Below, piece by piece: positions 12,121 to 27,011 of a stretch of DNA of 64,000 nt (its first letter is position 1; every line of letters starts with the position of its first letter). Where the stretch lies: assembly GCF_003086295.3 (NCBI RefSeq), contig NC_092052.1, positions 76,760,687 to 76,824,686 of the forward strand, read 5' to 3'. Below the pieces are notes generated by a model, which worked only from the letters and a program-made list of their open reading frames with translations, was not told the DNA's origin and did not search any database. The translations under genes and the position numbers were made by a program. Source of the DNA: Arachis hypogaea (Eukaryota; Streptophyta; Magnoliopsida; Fabales; Fabaceae).

Positions 12121-15100
12121 GAGGAGGACATCTAAAGGTGAGCCGTAATGGCCTCATCTTCGGCAGGCTCCTCCGTTTTTTCTGGTTTTTTTTCACTACG
12201 TGCTGACCCTAATTCTTTAAATAACGCTATCCTGAGGAGGACACCTAAAGGGAGCCGTAATGGCCTCATCTGCGGCAGGCTCCTCTGGTTTTTTTTTACT
12301 ACGTGCTGACCCTCGTTTTTAAATGACGCTATCCCGAGGAGGACACCTAAAGGCGAGCCGTAATGGCCTCATTTTCGGCAGGCTCCTCCGGTTTTTTTTC
12401 CCTTTTTTTTACATCATGCTGACCCTCGTTCTTTAAATGACGCTATCCCGAGGAGGACACCTAAAGGCGAGCCGTAATGGCCTCATCTTCGCAGGCTCCT
12501 CTGGTTTTTTTTTTTACGTCGTGCTGACCCTCGTTCTTTAAATGACGCTATCTCGAGGAGGACACCTAAACGGGAGCCGTAATGGCCTCATCTTCGGCAG
12601 GCTCCTCGGTTTTTTTTACGTCGTGCCGACCATCGTTCTTTAAATGACGCTGTCCCGGGATGGACACCTAAAGGCGAGCCGTAATGGCCTCATCTTCGGC
12701 AGGCTCCTCCGTTTTTTTTTGTTTTTTTTTTACGTTCTGCTGACCGTCGTTTTTTAATTGACGCTATCCCGAGGAAGACACCTAAAGGCGAGCCGTAATG
12801 GCCTCATCTTCGGCAGGCTCCTCCGTTTTTTTCGTTTTTTACGTCGTGCTGACCCTCGTTCTTTAAATGACGCTATCCCGAGGACACCTAAAGGCTAGCC
12901 GTAATGGCCACATCTTCGGCAGGCTCCTACGGTTTTCTTCCGATTTTTTTTACGACGAGCTGACCCTCATTCTTTAAATGACGCTATCCCGAGGAGGACA
13001 CCTAAAGGCGAGCCGTAATGGCCTCATTTTCGCAGGCTCCTCCGGTTTTTTTTTCTCCTTTTTTTTACGTCATGCTGACCCTCTGTTCTTTTCGGCAGGC
13101 CTCCTTCTGGTTTTTTTCCTTACTACGCGATGCTGACCTTCTTTAAATGACGCTATCCCGAGGAGGACACCTAAAGGCGAGCCGTAATGGCCTCATCTTC
13201 GGCAGGCTCCTCTGGTTTTTTTTTATGGTTTTTTTTACGTCGTGCTGACCCTCGTTCTTTAAATGACGCTATCTCGAGGAGGACACCTAAAGGGAGCCGT
13301 AATGGCCTCATCTTCGGCAGGCTCCTCCGGTTTTTTTTTACGTCGTGCCGACCATCGTTCTTTAAATGACGCTGTCCCGGGATGGACACCTAAAGGCGAG
13401 CCGTAATGGCCTCATCTTCGGCAGGCTCCTCGGTTTTTTTGTTTTTTTTACGACGTGCTGACCCTCGTTCTTTAAATGACGCTATCCCGAGGAGGACACC
13501 TAAAGGCGAGCCGTAATGGCCTCATATTCGGCAGGCTCCTCCTATTTTTTTACGTCGTGCTGCCCTCGTTCTTTAAATGAGCTATCCCGAGGAGACACCT
13601 AAAGGAGCCGTAATGGCCTCATATTTGGCAGGCTCCTCTAGTTTTTTTTACATCGTGCTGACCCTCGTTCTTTAAATGACGCTATCCCGAGGAAACCTAA
13701 ACGCTAGCCGTAATGGCCACTCTTCGGCATCTCCTACGGTTTTTTTCTGATTTTTTTACGACGTGCTGACCCTCGTTCTTTAAATGACGCTATCCCGATG
13801 AGGACCCTAAGGCGAGCCGTAATGGCCTCATCTTCAGCAGGCTCCTCCGGTTTTTTTTCGTTTTTTTTTACGTCGTGCTGACCCTTGTTCTTTAAATGAC
13901 GCTATCTCGAGGAGGACACCTAAACGGGAGCGTAATGGCCTCATCTTCGGCAGGCTCCTCCGGTTTTTTTCTGGTTTTTTTTCACTACGTGCTGACCCTA
14001 ATTCTTTAAATGACGCTATCCTGAGGAGGACACCTAAAGGCGAGCCGTAATGGCCTCATTTTCGGCAGGCTCCTCCAGTTTTTTTCCTTTTTTTTACATC
14101 ATGCTGACCCTCGTTCTTTAAATGACGCTATCCCGAGGAGGACACCTAAAGGCGAGCCGTAATGGCCTCATCTTCGGCAGGCTCCTCTGGATTTTTTTAT
14201 CGTTTTTTTTACGTGTGCTGCCCCTCATTCTTTAAATGACACTATCACGAGGAGACACCTAAAGGAGAGCCGTAATGGCCTCATCTTCGGCAGGCTCCTT
14301 CGGTTTTTTTTCTGATTTTTTTTACATCGTGCTGACCCTCGTTCTTTAAATGACGCTATCCCGAGGAGTACGCCTAAAGGCGAGCCGTAATGGCTCATCT
14401 TCGCAGATCCTCCGGTTTTTTTTTTCATTTTTTTTACGTCGTGTGCCCCTCGTTCTTTAAATGACACATCCCGAGGAGGACATCTAAAGGTGAGCCGTAA
14501 TGGCCTATCTTCGGCAGGCTCCTCCGTTTTTTTTTTTGTTTTTATTTCACTACGTGCTGACCCTAATTCTTTAGATAACGCTATCCTGAGGAGTACACCT
14601 AAAGGCGAGCCGTAATGGCCTCATCTTGGCAGCTCCTCCGGTTTTTTTTTACTACGTGCTAACCCTCGCTCTTTAAATGACGCTATCCCGAGGAGGACAC
14701 CTAAAGGCGAACCGTAATGGCCTCATTTCGCCAGGCTCCTCCAGTTTTTTCCCTTTTTTTTACATCATGCTGACCCTCGTTCTTTAAATGACGTTATCCC
14801 GAGGAGGACACCTAAAGGCGAGCCGTAATGGCCTCATCTTCGGCAGGCTCCTCTGGTTTTTTTTTATGGTTTTTTTTACGTCGTGCTAACCCTCGTTCTT
14901 TAAATGAGCTATCTCGAGGAGGACACCTAAACGGGAGCCGTAATGGCCTCATCTTCGGTAGGCTCCTCCGGTTTTTTTTTACGTCGTGCCGACCATCGTT
15001 CTTTAAATGACGCTGTCCCGGGATGGACACCTAAAGGCGAGCCGTAATGGCCTCATCTTCGGCAGGCTCCTCCGGGTTTTTTTTGTTGGTTTTTTTTTAC

Positions 15101-18100
15101 GTTCTGCTGACCGTCGTTTTTTAATTGACGCTATCCCGAGGAAGACACCTCAAGGCGAGCCGTAATGGCCTCATCTACGGCAGGCTCCTCCGGTTTTTTT
15201 TCCAGTTTTTTTTTACGTCATGCTGACCCTCGTTCTTTAAATGACGCTATCCCGAGGACACCTAAAGGCTAGCCGTAATGACCACGTCTTCGGCAGGCTC
15301 CTATAATTTTCTTCCGATTTTTTTTTACGACGAGTTGACCCTCATTCTTTAAATGACGCTATCCTGAGGAGGACAGCTAAAGGCGAGCCGTAGTGGCCAT
15401 ATTTTCGCCAGGCTCCTCCGGTTTTTTTCCCTTTTTTTACATCATGCTGACCCTCGTTCTTTAAATGACGCTATCTCGAGGAGGACACCTAAAGGCGAGC
15501 CGTAATGCCCTCATCTTCGGCAGGCTCCTCTGGTTTTTTTTATGGTTTTTTTTACGTCGTGCTGACCCTCGTTCTTTAAATGACACTATCTCGAGGAGGA
15601 CACCTAAATGGGAGCCGTAATGGCCTCATCTTCGGCAGGCTCCTCCGGTATTTTTTTTACATCGTGCCGACCATCGTTCTTTAAATGACGCTGTCCCGGG
15701 ATGGACACCTAAAGGCGAGCCGTAATGGCCTCATCTTCGGCAGGCTCCTCCGGGTTTTTTTGTTTTTTTTACGTTCTGCTGACCGTCGTTTTTAATTGAC
15801 GCTATCCCGATAAGACACCTAAAGGCGAGCCGTAATGGCCTCATCTTCGGCAGGCTCCTCCGGTTTTTTTTCCGTTTTTTTACGTCGTGCTGACCCTCGT
15901 TCTTTAAATGACGCTATCCCGAGGACACCTAAAGGCTAGCCGTAATGGCCACATCTTCGGCAGGCTCTACGGTTTTCTTCCGATTTTTTTTACGATGAGC
16001 TGACCCTCATTCTTTAAATGACGCTATCCCGAGGAGGACACATAAAGACAAGCCGTAATGGCCTCATATTCAGCAGGCTCCTCTGGTTTTTTTTACGTCG
16101 TGCTGCCCCTCGTTCTTTAAATGACACTATCCGAGGAGGACACTAAAGACAGCCGTAATGGCCTCATCTTCGGCAGGCTCCTCTGGTTTTTTTTATGGTT
16201 TTTTTACGTCGTGCTGCCCCTCGTTCTTTAAATGACACTATCCCGGGGACACCTAAAGGCTAGCCGTAATGGCCTCATCATCGGCAGGCTCCTTCGGTTT
16301 TTTTTCTGGTTTTTTTTACATCGTGCTGACCCTCGTTCTTTAAATGACGCTATCCTGGGGCACCTAAAGGCTAGCCGTAATGGCCACATCTTCGGCAATC
16401 TCCTATGGTTTTTTTCCGATTTTTTTTTACGACGTCTGACCTCGTTCTTTAAATGACGCTATCCCGAGGAGTACGCCCAGAGGCGAGCCGTAATGGCCTC
16501 ATCTTCAGCAGGCTCCTCCGGTTTTTTTTTTTTTTTTTTACGTCGTGCTGCCCCTCGTTCTTTAAATGACACTATCCCGAGGAGGACATCTATAGGTGAG
16601 CCGTAATGGCCTCATCTTCGGCAGGCTCCTCCGTTTTTTTCTGGTTTTTTTTTCACTACGTGCTGACCCTAATTCTTTAAATAACGCTATCCTGAGGAGG
16701 ACACCTAAAGGTGAGCGTAATGGCCTCATCTGCGGCAGGCTCCTCCGGTTTTTTTTTTCTACGTGCTGACCCTCGTTCTTTAAATGACGCTATCCCGAGG
16801 AGGACACCTAAAGGCGAACTGTAATGGCCTCATTTTCGCAGGCTCCTCCGGTTTTTTTCCCTTTTTTTACATCATGCTGACCCTCGTTCTTTAAATGACG
16901 CTATCCCGAGGAGGACACCTAAAGGCGAGCCGTAATGGCCTCATCTTCGGCAAGCTCCTCTGGTTTTTTTTTTATGTTTTTTTACGTCGTGCTACCCTCG
17001 TTCTTTAAATGACGCTATCTCGAGGAGGACACCTAAAGGGAGCCGTAATGGCCTCATCTTCGGCAGGCTCCTCCGGTTTTTTTTTACGTCGTGCCGACCA
17101 TCGTTCTTTAAATTACGCTGTCCTGGGATGGACACCTAAAGGCAAGCCGTAATGGACTCATCTTCGGCAGGCTCCTCTGGGTTTTTTTTGTTGGTTTTTT
17201 TTTACGTTCTGCTGACCGTCGTTTTTTAATTGACGCTATCCCGAGAAGACACCTAAAGGCAAGCCGTAATGGCCTCATCTTCGGCAGGCTCCTCCGGTTT
17301 TTTTACAGTTTTTTTTAAGTCGTGCTGACGCTTGTTCTTTAAATGATGCTATCTCGAGGACACCTAAAGGCTAGCCGTAATGGCCACATCTTCGGCAGGC
17401 TCCTACGGTTTTCTTCCGATTTTTTTTACGACGAGCTTACCCTCATTCTTTAAATGACGCTATCCCGAGGAGGACACCTAAAGACGAGCCGTAATGGCCT
17501 CATATTCAGCAGGTTTCTCTGGTTTTTTTTACGTCGTGCTGCCCTTTTTTCTTTAAATGACACTATCCCGAGGAGGACACCTAAAGGAGAGCCTTAATGG
17601 CCTCATCTTCGGCAGGCTCCTTCGTTTTTTTTTTCTGGTTTTTTTTACATCGTGCTGACCCTCGTTCTTTAAATGACACTATCCCGAGGAGGACATCTAA
17701 AGGTGAGCAGTAATGGCCTCATCTTCGGCAGGCACCTCCAGTTTTTTCTGGTTTTTTTTTACTACGTGCTGACCCTAATTCTTTAAATAACGCTATCATG
17801 AGGAGGACACCTAAAGGCGAGCCGTAATGGCCTCATCTTCGGCAGGCTCCTCCGGGTTTTTTTTGTTGGTTTTTTTTACGTTCTGCTGACCGTCATTTTT
17901 TAATTGACGCTATCCCGAGGAAGACACCTAAAGGCGAGCCGTAATGGCCTCATCTTAGGCAGGCTCCTCCGGTTTTTTTTCCAGTTTTTTTTACGTCGTG
18001 CTGACCCTCGTTCTTTAAATGACGCTATCCCGAGGACACCTAAAGGCTAGCCGTAATGGCCATATCTTCGGAAGGCTCCTACGGTTTTCTTCTGATTTTT

Positions 18101-20619
18101 TTTACGACGAGCTGACCCTCATTCTTTAAATGACGCTATCCCGAATAGGACACCTAAAGACGAGCCGTAAGGGCCTCATATTCAGCAGGCTCCTCTAGTT
18201 TTTTTTACGTCATGCTGCCCCTCGTTCTTTAAATGACACTATCCCGAGGAGAACACCTAAAGGAGAGCCGTAATGGCCTCATCTTCGGCAGGCACCTTCT
18301 TTTTTTTCTGGTTTTTTTTTACATCGTGCTGACACTCGCTCTTTAAATGAAGCTATCCCGAGAAGGACAACTAAAGGCGAGCCGTAATGGCCTCATCTTC
18401 GTCAGGCTCCTCTGGTTTTCTTTTATGGTTTTTTTTACGTCGTGCTGACCCTCGTTCTTTAAATGATACTATCTTAGGAAGACACCTAAAGGGGAGCCGT
18501 AATGGCCTCATCTTCGGCAGGCTCCTCCGGTTTTTTTCTGGTTTTTTTTCACTACGTGCTGACCCTAATTCTTTAAATAACGCTATCATGAGGAGGACAA
18601 CTAAAGGCAAGCCATGATGGCCTCATCTGCGGCAGGCTCCTCCGATTTTTTTTTACTACGTGCTGACACTCGCTCTTTAAATGACGCTATCCCGAGGAGG
18701 ACACCTAAAGGCGAGCCGTAATGGCCTCATCTTCGGCAGGCTCCTCTGGTTTTTTTTAATGGTTTTTTTACGTCGTGCTGACCCTCGTTCTTTAAATGAC
18801 GCTATCTTAGGAAGACACCTAAAGGGGAGCCGTAATGGCCTCATCTTCGACAGGCTCCACCGGTGTTTTTTTACGTCGTGCCGACCATCGTTCTTTAAAT
18901 GACGCTGTCCCGGGATGGACACCTAAAGACGAGCCGTAATGGCCTCATCTTCGGCAGGCTCCTCCGGTTTTCTTCTGATTTTTTTTACGACGTGCTGACC
19001 CTCGTTCTTTAAATGACGCTATCCCGAGGAGGACACCTAAAGGCGAGCCGTAATGGCCTCATATTCAGCAGGCTCCTCCTATTTTTTTTACGTCGTGCTG
19101 CCCCTCGTTCTTTAAATGAGACTATCCCGAGGAGGACACCTAAAGGAGAGCCGTAATGGCCTCATCTTTGGCAGGCTCCTCTAGATTTTTTTTACATCGT
19201 GCTGACCCTCGTTCTTTAAATGACGCTATCCCGAGGAAACCTAAACGCTAGCCGTAATGGCCACGTCTTCGGTAATCTCCTACGGTTTTTTTCTGATTTT
19301 TTTTACGACGTGCTGACCCTCGTTCTTTAAATGACGCTATCCCGATGAGGACACCTAGAGGCGAGCCGTAATGGCCTCATCTTCAGCAGGCTCCTCCGGT
19401 TTTTTTTCATTTTTTTTTACGTCGTGCTGACCCTTGTTCTTTAAATGATGCTATCTCGAGGAGGACACCTAAAGGCGAGCCGTAATGGCCTCATTTTCGG
19501 CAGGCTCCTCCAGTTTTTTCCCCTTTTTTTTACATCATGCTGACCCTCGTTCTTTAAATAATGCTATCCCGAGGAGGACACCTAAAGGCGAGCCGTAATG
19601 GCCTCATCTTCGGCAGGCTCCTCTGGTTTTTTTTACGTCGTGCCGACCATCGTTCTTTAAATGACGCTGTCCCGGGATGGACACCTAAAGGTGAGCCGTA
19701 ATGGCCTCATCTCCGGCAGGCTCCTCCGGGTTTTTTTTGTTGGTTTTTTTTTACGTTCTGCTGACCGTCATTTTTTAATTGACGCTATCCCGAGGAAGAC
19801 ACCTCAAGGCGAGCCGTAATGGCCTCATCTACGGCAGGCTCCTCCGGTTTTTTTTCCAGTTTTTTTTACGTCATGCTGACCCTCGTTCTTTAAATGACGC
19901 TATCCCGAGGACACCTAATGGCTAGCCGTAATGGCCACGTCTTCGGCAGGCTCCTATGATTTTCTTCCGATTTTTTTTTACGACGAGCTGACCCTCATTC
20001 TTTAAATGACGCTATCCTGAGGAGGACAGCTAAAGGCGAGCCGTAGTGGCCATATTTTCGCCAGGCTCCTCCGGTTTTTTTTTCCTTTTTTTTACATCAT
20101 GCTGACCCTCGTTCTTTAAATGACGCTATCTCGAGGAGGACACCTAAAGGCGAGCCGTAATGCCCTCATCTTCGGCAGGCTCCTCTGGTTTTTTTTTTGT
20201 TTTTTTTTTACGTCGTGCTGACCCTCGTTCTTTAAATGACACTATCTCGAGGAGGACACCTAAACGGGAGCCGTAATGGCCTCATCTTCGGCAGGCTCCT
20301 TCGGTTTTTTTTCTGGATTTTTTTTACATCGTGCTGACCCTCGTTCTTTAAATGACGCTATCCCGAGGACACCTAAAGGCTAGCTATAATGGCCAAATCT
20401 TCGGCAATCTCTTATGGGTTTTTTTCAATTTTTTTACGACGTCCTGACCATCGTTCTTTAAATGACGCTATCCCGAGGAGTACGCCTAGAGGCGAGCCGT
20501 AATGGCCTCATCTTCAGCAGGCTCCTCCGGTTTTTTTTTCATTTTATTTACGTCGTGCTGCCCCTCGTTCTTTAAATGACACTATCCCGAGGAGGACATC
20601 TAAAGGTGAGCCGTAATGG

Positions 20620-23600
20620 CCTCATCTTCGGCAGGCTCCTCCCATTTTTTTTCTGGTTTTTTTTTCACTACGTGCTGACCATAATTCTTTAGATAACGCT
20701 ATCCTGAGGAGGACACCTAAAGGCGAGCCGTAATGGCCTCATCTACGGCAGGCTCCTCCGGTTTTTTTTTACTACGTGCTGACCCTCGCTCTTTAAATGA
20801 CGCTATCCCGAGGAGGACACCTAAAGGCGAACCGTAATGGCCTCATTTTCGCCAGGCTCCTCCGGTTTTTTTCCCTTTTTTTTACATCATGCTGACCCTC
20901 GTTCTTTAAATGACACTATCCCGAGGAGGATACCTAAAGGCGAGCCGTAATGGCGTCATCTTCGGCAGGCTCCTTTAGTTTTTTTTTATGGTTTTTTTTA
21001 CGTCGTGCTGACCCTCGTTCTTTAAATGACACTATCTTGAGTAGGACACCTAAACGGGAGCCGTAATGGCCTCATCTTCGGCAGGCTCCTCCGGTTATTT
21101 TTTTACATCGTGCCGACCGTCGTTCTTTAAACGACGCTGTCCCCAGATGGACACCTAAAGGCGAGCCGTAATGGCCTCATCTTCGGCAGGCTCCTCCGGG
21201 TTTTTTTTGTTGGTTTTTTTTTACGTTCTGCTGACCGTCGTTTTTTAATTGACGCTATCCCGAGAAAGACACCTAAAGGCGAGCCGTAATGGCCACATCT
21301 TCGGCAGGCTCCTCCGGTTTTTTTTCCAGTTTTTTTTACGTCGTCCTGACCCTCATTCTTTAAATGACGCTATCCCGAGACACCTAAAGGCTAGCTGTAA
21401 TGGCCACATCTTCGGCAGGCTCCTACGGTTTTCTTCCGATTTTTTTTACGACGAGCGGACCCTCATTCCTTAAATGACGCTATCCCGAGGAGGACACCTA
21501 AAGACGAGCCGTAATGGCCTCATATTCAGCAGGCTCCTCTGGTTTTTTTTACGTCGTGCTGCCCCTCGTTCTTTAAATGACACTATCCCGAGGGGGACTC
21601 CTAAAGGAGAGCCGTAACGGCCTCATCTTTGGCAGGCTCCTTCGGTTTTTTTTTTCTGGTTTTTTTTTACATCGTGCTGACCCTCGTTCTTTAAATGACA
21701 GTATCCCGAGGAGGACATCTAAAGGTGAGCCGTAATGGCCTCATCTTCGGCAGGCACCTCCGGTTTTTTTCTGGTTTTTTTTCACTACGTACTGACCCAA
21801 ATTCTTTAAATAACGTTATCATGAGGAGGACACCTAAAGGCAAGCCGTAATGGCCTCATCTGCGGCAGGCTCCTCCGGTTTTTTTTTACTACGTGCTGAC
21901 ACTCGCTCTTTAAATGACGCTATCCCGAGGAGGACACCTAAAGGCGAGCCGTAATGGCCTCATCTTCGGCAGGCTCCTCTGGTTTTTTTTTTATGGTTTT
22001 TTTTACGTCATGCCGACACTCGTTCTTTATATGACGCTATCCCGAGGAGGATACCTAAAGGCGAGCCGTAATGGCCTTATCTTTGGCAGGCTCCTCTGGC
22101 TTTTTTTATGGTTTTTTTTTACATCGTGCTGACCCTCGTTCTTTAAATGACGCTATCTCGAGGAGGACCCCTAAACGGGAGCCGTAAGGGCCTCATCTTC
22201 GGCAGGCTCCTGTGGTTTTTTTTTACGTCGTGCCGACCATCGTTCTTTAAATGACGCTGTCCCGGGATGGACACCTAAAGGCGAGCCGTAATGGCCTCAT
22301 CTTCGGCAGGCTCCTCCGGGTTTTTTTTGTCGGTTTTTTTTTACGTTCTGCTGACTATCGTTTTTTAATTGACGCTATCCCGAGGAAGACCCCTAAAGGC
22401 GAGCCGTAATGGCCTCATCTTCGGCAGTCTCCTTCATTTTTTTTCTGGTTTTTTTTTTTACATCGTGCTGACCCTCGTTCTTTAAATGACACTATCCCGA
22501 GGAGGACATCTAAAGGTGAGCCGTAATGGCCTCATCTTTGGCAGGCTCCTTCGGATTTTTCTTGTTTTTTTTTCACTACATGCTGACCCTAATTCTTTAA
22601 ATAACGTTATCATGAGGAGGACACCTAAAGGCAAGCCGTAATGGCCTCATCTGCGGCAGGCTCCTCCGATTTTTTTTTACTACGTGCTGACACTCGCTCT
22701 TTAAATGACGCTATCCCGAGGAGGACACCTAAAGGCGAGCCGTAATGGCCTCAACTTCGGCAGGCTCCTCTGGTTTTTTTTTATGGTTTTTTTACGTCGT
22801 GCTGACCCTCGTTCTTTAAATGACGCTATCTTAGGACGACACCTAAAGGGGAGCCGTAATGGCCTCATCTTCGGCAGGCTCCACCAGTGTTTTTTTACGT
22901 CGTGCCGACCATTGTTCTTTAAATGACGCTGTCCCGGGATGGACACCTAAAGGCGAGCCGTAATGGCCTCATCTTCGGCAGGCTCATCCGGGTTTTTTTT
23001 GTTGGTTTTTTTTTTACGTTCTGCTGACCCTCGTCCTTTAATTGATGCTATCCCGAGGAAGACACCTAAAGGCGAGCCGTAATGGCCTCATCTTCCGCAG
23101 GCTCCTCCGGTTTTTTTTTGGTTTTTTTTTACGTCGTACTAACCCTCGTTCTTTAAATGACGCTATTCCAATGAGACCTAAAGGCTTGCCATAATGGCCA
23201 CATCTTCGGTAGACTCCTACGGTTTTCTTCCGATTTTTTTTACGACGTGCTGACCCTCGTTCTTTAAATGACGCTATCCCGAGGAGGACACCTAAAGGCG
23301 AGCCGTAATTGCCTCATCTTCAGCAGGCTCCTCTGTTTTTTTTACGTCGTGCTGCCCCTCATTCTTTAAATGACACTATCCCGAGGAGGACACCTAAAGG
23401 AGAGCCGTAATGGCCTCATCTTCGGCAGGCTCCTCCCATTTTTTTTCTGGTTTTTTTTTCACTACGTGCTGACCATAATTCTTTAGATAACGCTATCCTG
23501 AGGAGGACACCTAAAGGCGAGCCGTAATGGCCTCATCTGCGGCAGGCTCCTCCGGTTTTTTTTTACTACGTGCTGACCCTCGCTCTTTAAATGACGCTAT

Positions 23601-26210
23601 CCCGAGGAGGACACCTAAAGGCGAACCGTAATGGCCTCATTTTCGCCAGGCTCCTCCGGTTTTTTTCCCTTTTTTTTACATCATCCTGACCCTCGTTCTT
23701 TAAATGACACTATCCCGAGGAGGATACCTAAAGGCGAGCCGTAATGGCCTCATCTTCGGCAGGCTCCTCTAGTTTTTTTTTATGGTTTTTTTTACGTCGT
23801 GCTGACCCTCGTTCTTTAAATGACACTATCTTGAGTAGGACACCTAAACGGGAGCCGTAATGGCCTCATCTTCGGCAGGCTCCTCCGGTTATTTTTTTAC
23901 ATCGTGCCGACCGTCGTTCTTTAAACGACGCTGTCCCCAGATGGACACCTAAAGGCGAGCCGTAATGGCCTCATCTTCGGCAGGCTCCTCCGGGTTTTTT
24001 TTGTTGGTTTTTTTTTTTACGTTCTGCTGACCGTCGTTTTTTAATTGACGCTATCCCGAGAAAGACACCTAAAGGCGAGCCGTAATGGCCACATCTTCGG
24101 CAGGCTCCTCCGGTTTTTTTTCCAGTTTTTTTTACGTCGTCCTGACCCTCATTCTTTAAATGACGCTATCCCGAGACACCTAAAGGCTAGCTGTAATGGC
24201 CACATCTTCGGCAGGCTCCTACGGTTTTCTTCCGATTTTTTTTACGACGAGCTGACCCTCATTCTTTAAATGACGCTATCCCGAGGAGGACACCTAAAGA
24301 CGAGCCGTAATGGCCTCATATTCATCAGGCTCCTCTGGTTTTTTTTACGTCGTGCTGCCCCTCGTTCTTTAAATGACACTATCCCGAGGAGGACTCCTAA
24401 AGGAGAGCCGTAACGGCCTCATCTTTGGCAGGCTCCTTCGGTTTTTTTTTCTGGTATTTTTTTACATCGTGCTGACCCTCGTTCTTTAAATGACAGTATC
24501 CCGAGGAGGACATCTAAAGGTGAGCCGTAATGGCCTCATCTTCGGCAGGCACCTCCGGTTTTTTTCTGGTTTTTTTTCACTACGTACTGACCCAAATTCT
24601 TTAAATAACGTTATCATGAGGAGGACACCTAAAGGCAAGCCGTAATGGCCTCATCTGCGGCAGGCTCCTCCGGTTTTTTTTTACTACGTGCTGACACTCG
24701 CTCTTTAAATGACGCTATCCCGAGGAGGACACCTAAAGGCGAGCCGTAATGGCCTCATCTTCGGCAGGCTCCTCAGGTTTTTTTTTATGGTTTTTTTTAC
24801 GTCATGCCGACACTCGTTCTTTATATGACGCTATCCCGAGGAGGATACCTAAAGGCGAGCCGTAATGGCCTTATCTTTGGCAGGTTCCTCTGGCTTTTTT
24901 TATGGTTTTTTTTTTTACATCGTGCTGACCCTCGTTCTTTAAATGACACTATCTCGAGGAGGACCCCTAAACGGGAGCCGTAAGGGCCTCATCTTCGGCA
25001 GGCTCCTGTGGTTTTTTTTACGTCGTGCCGACCATCGTTCTTTAAATGACGCTGTCCCGGGATGGACACCTAAAGGCGAGCCGTAATGGCCTCATCTTCG
25101 GCAGGCTCCTCCGGGTTTTTTTTGTCGGTTTTTTTTTTACGTTCTGCTGACTATCGTTTTTTAATTGACGCTATCCCGAGGAAGACCCCTAAAGGCGAGC
25201 CGTAATGGCCTCATCTTCGGCAGGCTCCTTCATTTTTTTTCTGGTTTTTTTTTTACATCGTGCTGACCCTCGTTCTTTAAATGACACTATCCCGAGGAGG
25301 ACATCTAAAGGTGAGCCGTAATGGCCTCATCTTTGGCAGGCTCCTTCGGATTTTTCTGGTTTTTTTTTCACTACGTGCTGACCCTAATTTTTTAAATAAC
25401 GTTATCATGAGGAGGACACCTAAAGGCAAGCCGTAATGGCCTCATCTGCGGCAGGCTCCTCCGATTTTTTTTTACTACGTGCTGACACTCGCTCTTTAAA
25501 TGACGCTATCCCGAGGAGGACACCTAAAGGCGAGCCGTAATGGCCTCATCTTCGGCAGGCTCCTCTGGTTTTTTTTAATGGTTTTTTTACGTCGTGCTGA
25601 CCCTCGTTCTTTAAATGACGCTATCTTAGGAAGACACCTAAAGGGGAGCCGTAATGGCCTCATCTTCGGCAGGCTCCACCAGTGTTTTTTTACGTCGTGC
25701 CGACCATTGTTCTTTAAATGACGCTGTCCCGGGATGGACACCTAAAGGCGAGCCGTAATGGCCTCATCTTCGGCAGGCTCATCCGGGTTTTTTTTGTTGG
25801 TTTTTTTTTTACGTTCTGCTGACCCTCGTCCTTTAATTGATGCTATCCCGAGGAAGACACCTAAAGGCGAGCCGTAATGGCCTCATCTTCCGCAGGCTCC
25901 TTCGGTTTTTTTTGGTTTTTTTTTTACGTCGTACTGACCCTCGTTCTTTAAATGACGCTATTCCAATGAGACCTAAAGGCTTGCCGTAATGGCCACATCT
26001 TCGGTAGGCTCCTACGGTTTTCTTCCGATTTTTTTTACGACGTGCTGACCCTCGTTCTTTAAATGACGCTATCCCGAGGAGGACACCTAAAGGCGAGCCG
26101 TAATTGCCTCATCTTCAGTAGGCTCCTCTGTTTTTTTTACGTCGTGCTGCCCCTCATTCTTTAAATGACACTATCCCGAGGAGGACACCTAAAGGAGAGT
26201 CGTAATGGCC
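20620..26210. repeat. Tandem duplication of ~2.8 kb within satellite
   Basis: The block from about 20620 to 23420 is repeated almost unchanged from about 23420 to 26210, an offset of about 2795. Matching landmarks are ttttttaattgacgctatcc with cgagaaagac at 21249 and 24045, and units at 22701 and 25496. Differences are isolated substitutions and T-tract lengths. It spans about 24 monomers, so it is a recent event laid over an older diverged array. Confidence 0.85.
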
Positions 26211-27011
26211 TCATCTTTGGCAGGCTCCTCCGGTTTTTTCTGGTTTTTTTTTACATCGTGCTAACCCTCGTTCTTTAAATGACGCTATCCTGAGGAGGAC
26301 ACCTAAAGGTGAGCCATAATGGCCTCATCTTCGGCAGGCTCCTCCTGTTTTTTTCTGGTTTTTTTTACATCGTGCAGACCCTCGTTCATTAAATGACGCT
26401 ATCTCGAGGACAACACCAAAAGGGGAGCTGTAATGGCGTCATCTTCGGTAGGCTCCTCCAATTTTTTTACTACGTGCTGACCCTCGCTTTTTAAATGACG
26501 CTATCCCGAGGAGGACACCTAAAGGCGAGCCGTAATGACCTCATTTTCGGCAGGCTCCTCCAATTTTTTTCCTTTTTTTTTTACATGATGCTGACCCTCG
26601 TTCTTTAAATGACGCTATCCCGAGGAGGACGCCTAGTGGCAAGCCGTAATGGCCTCATCTTCAGCAGGCTCCTCCATTTTTTTTCATTTTTTTTACGTCG
26701 TGCTGTCCCTCGTTCTTTAAATGACACTATCCCGAGGAGGACATCTAAAGGTGAGACGTAATGGCCTCATCTTCGGCAGGCTCCTCCGGTTTTTTTCGGT
26801 TTTTTTTCACTACGTGCTGACCCTAATTCTTTAAATGACACTATCCTGAGGAGGACACCTAAAGGCGAGCCGTATTGGCCTCATCTGCGGCAGGTTCCTC
26901 CGGGTTTTTTTTACTACGTGCTGACCCTCGCTCTTTAAATGACGATATCCCGAAGAGGACACCTAAAGGCGAGCCGTAATGGCCTCATTTTCGGCAGGCT
27001 CCTCCGGTTTT

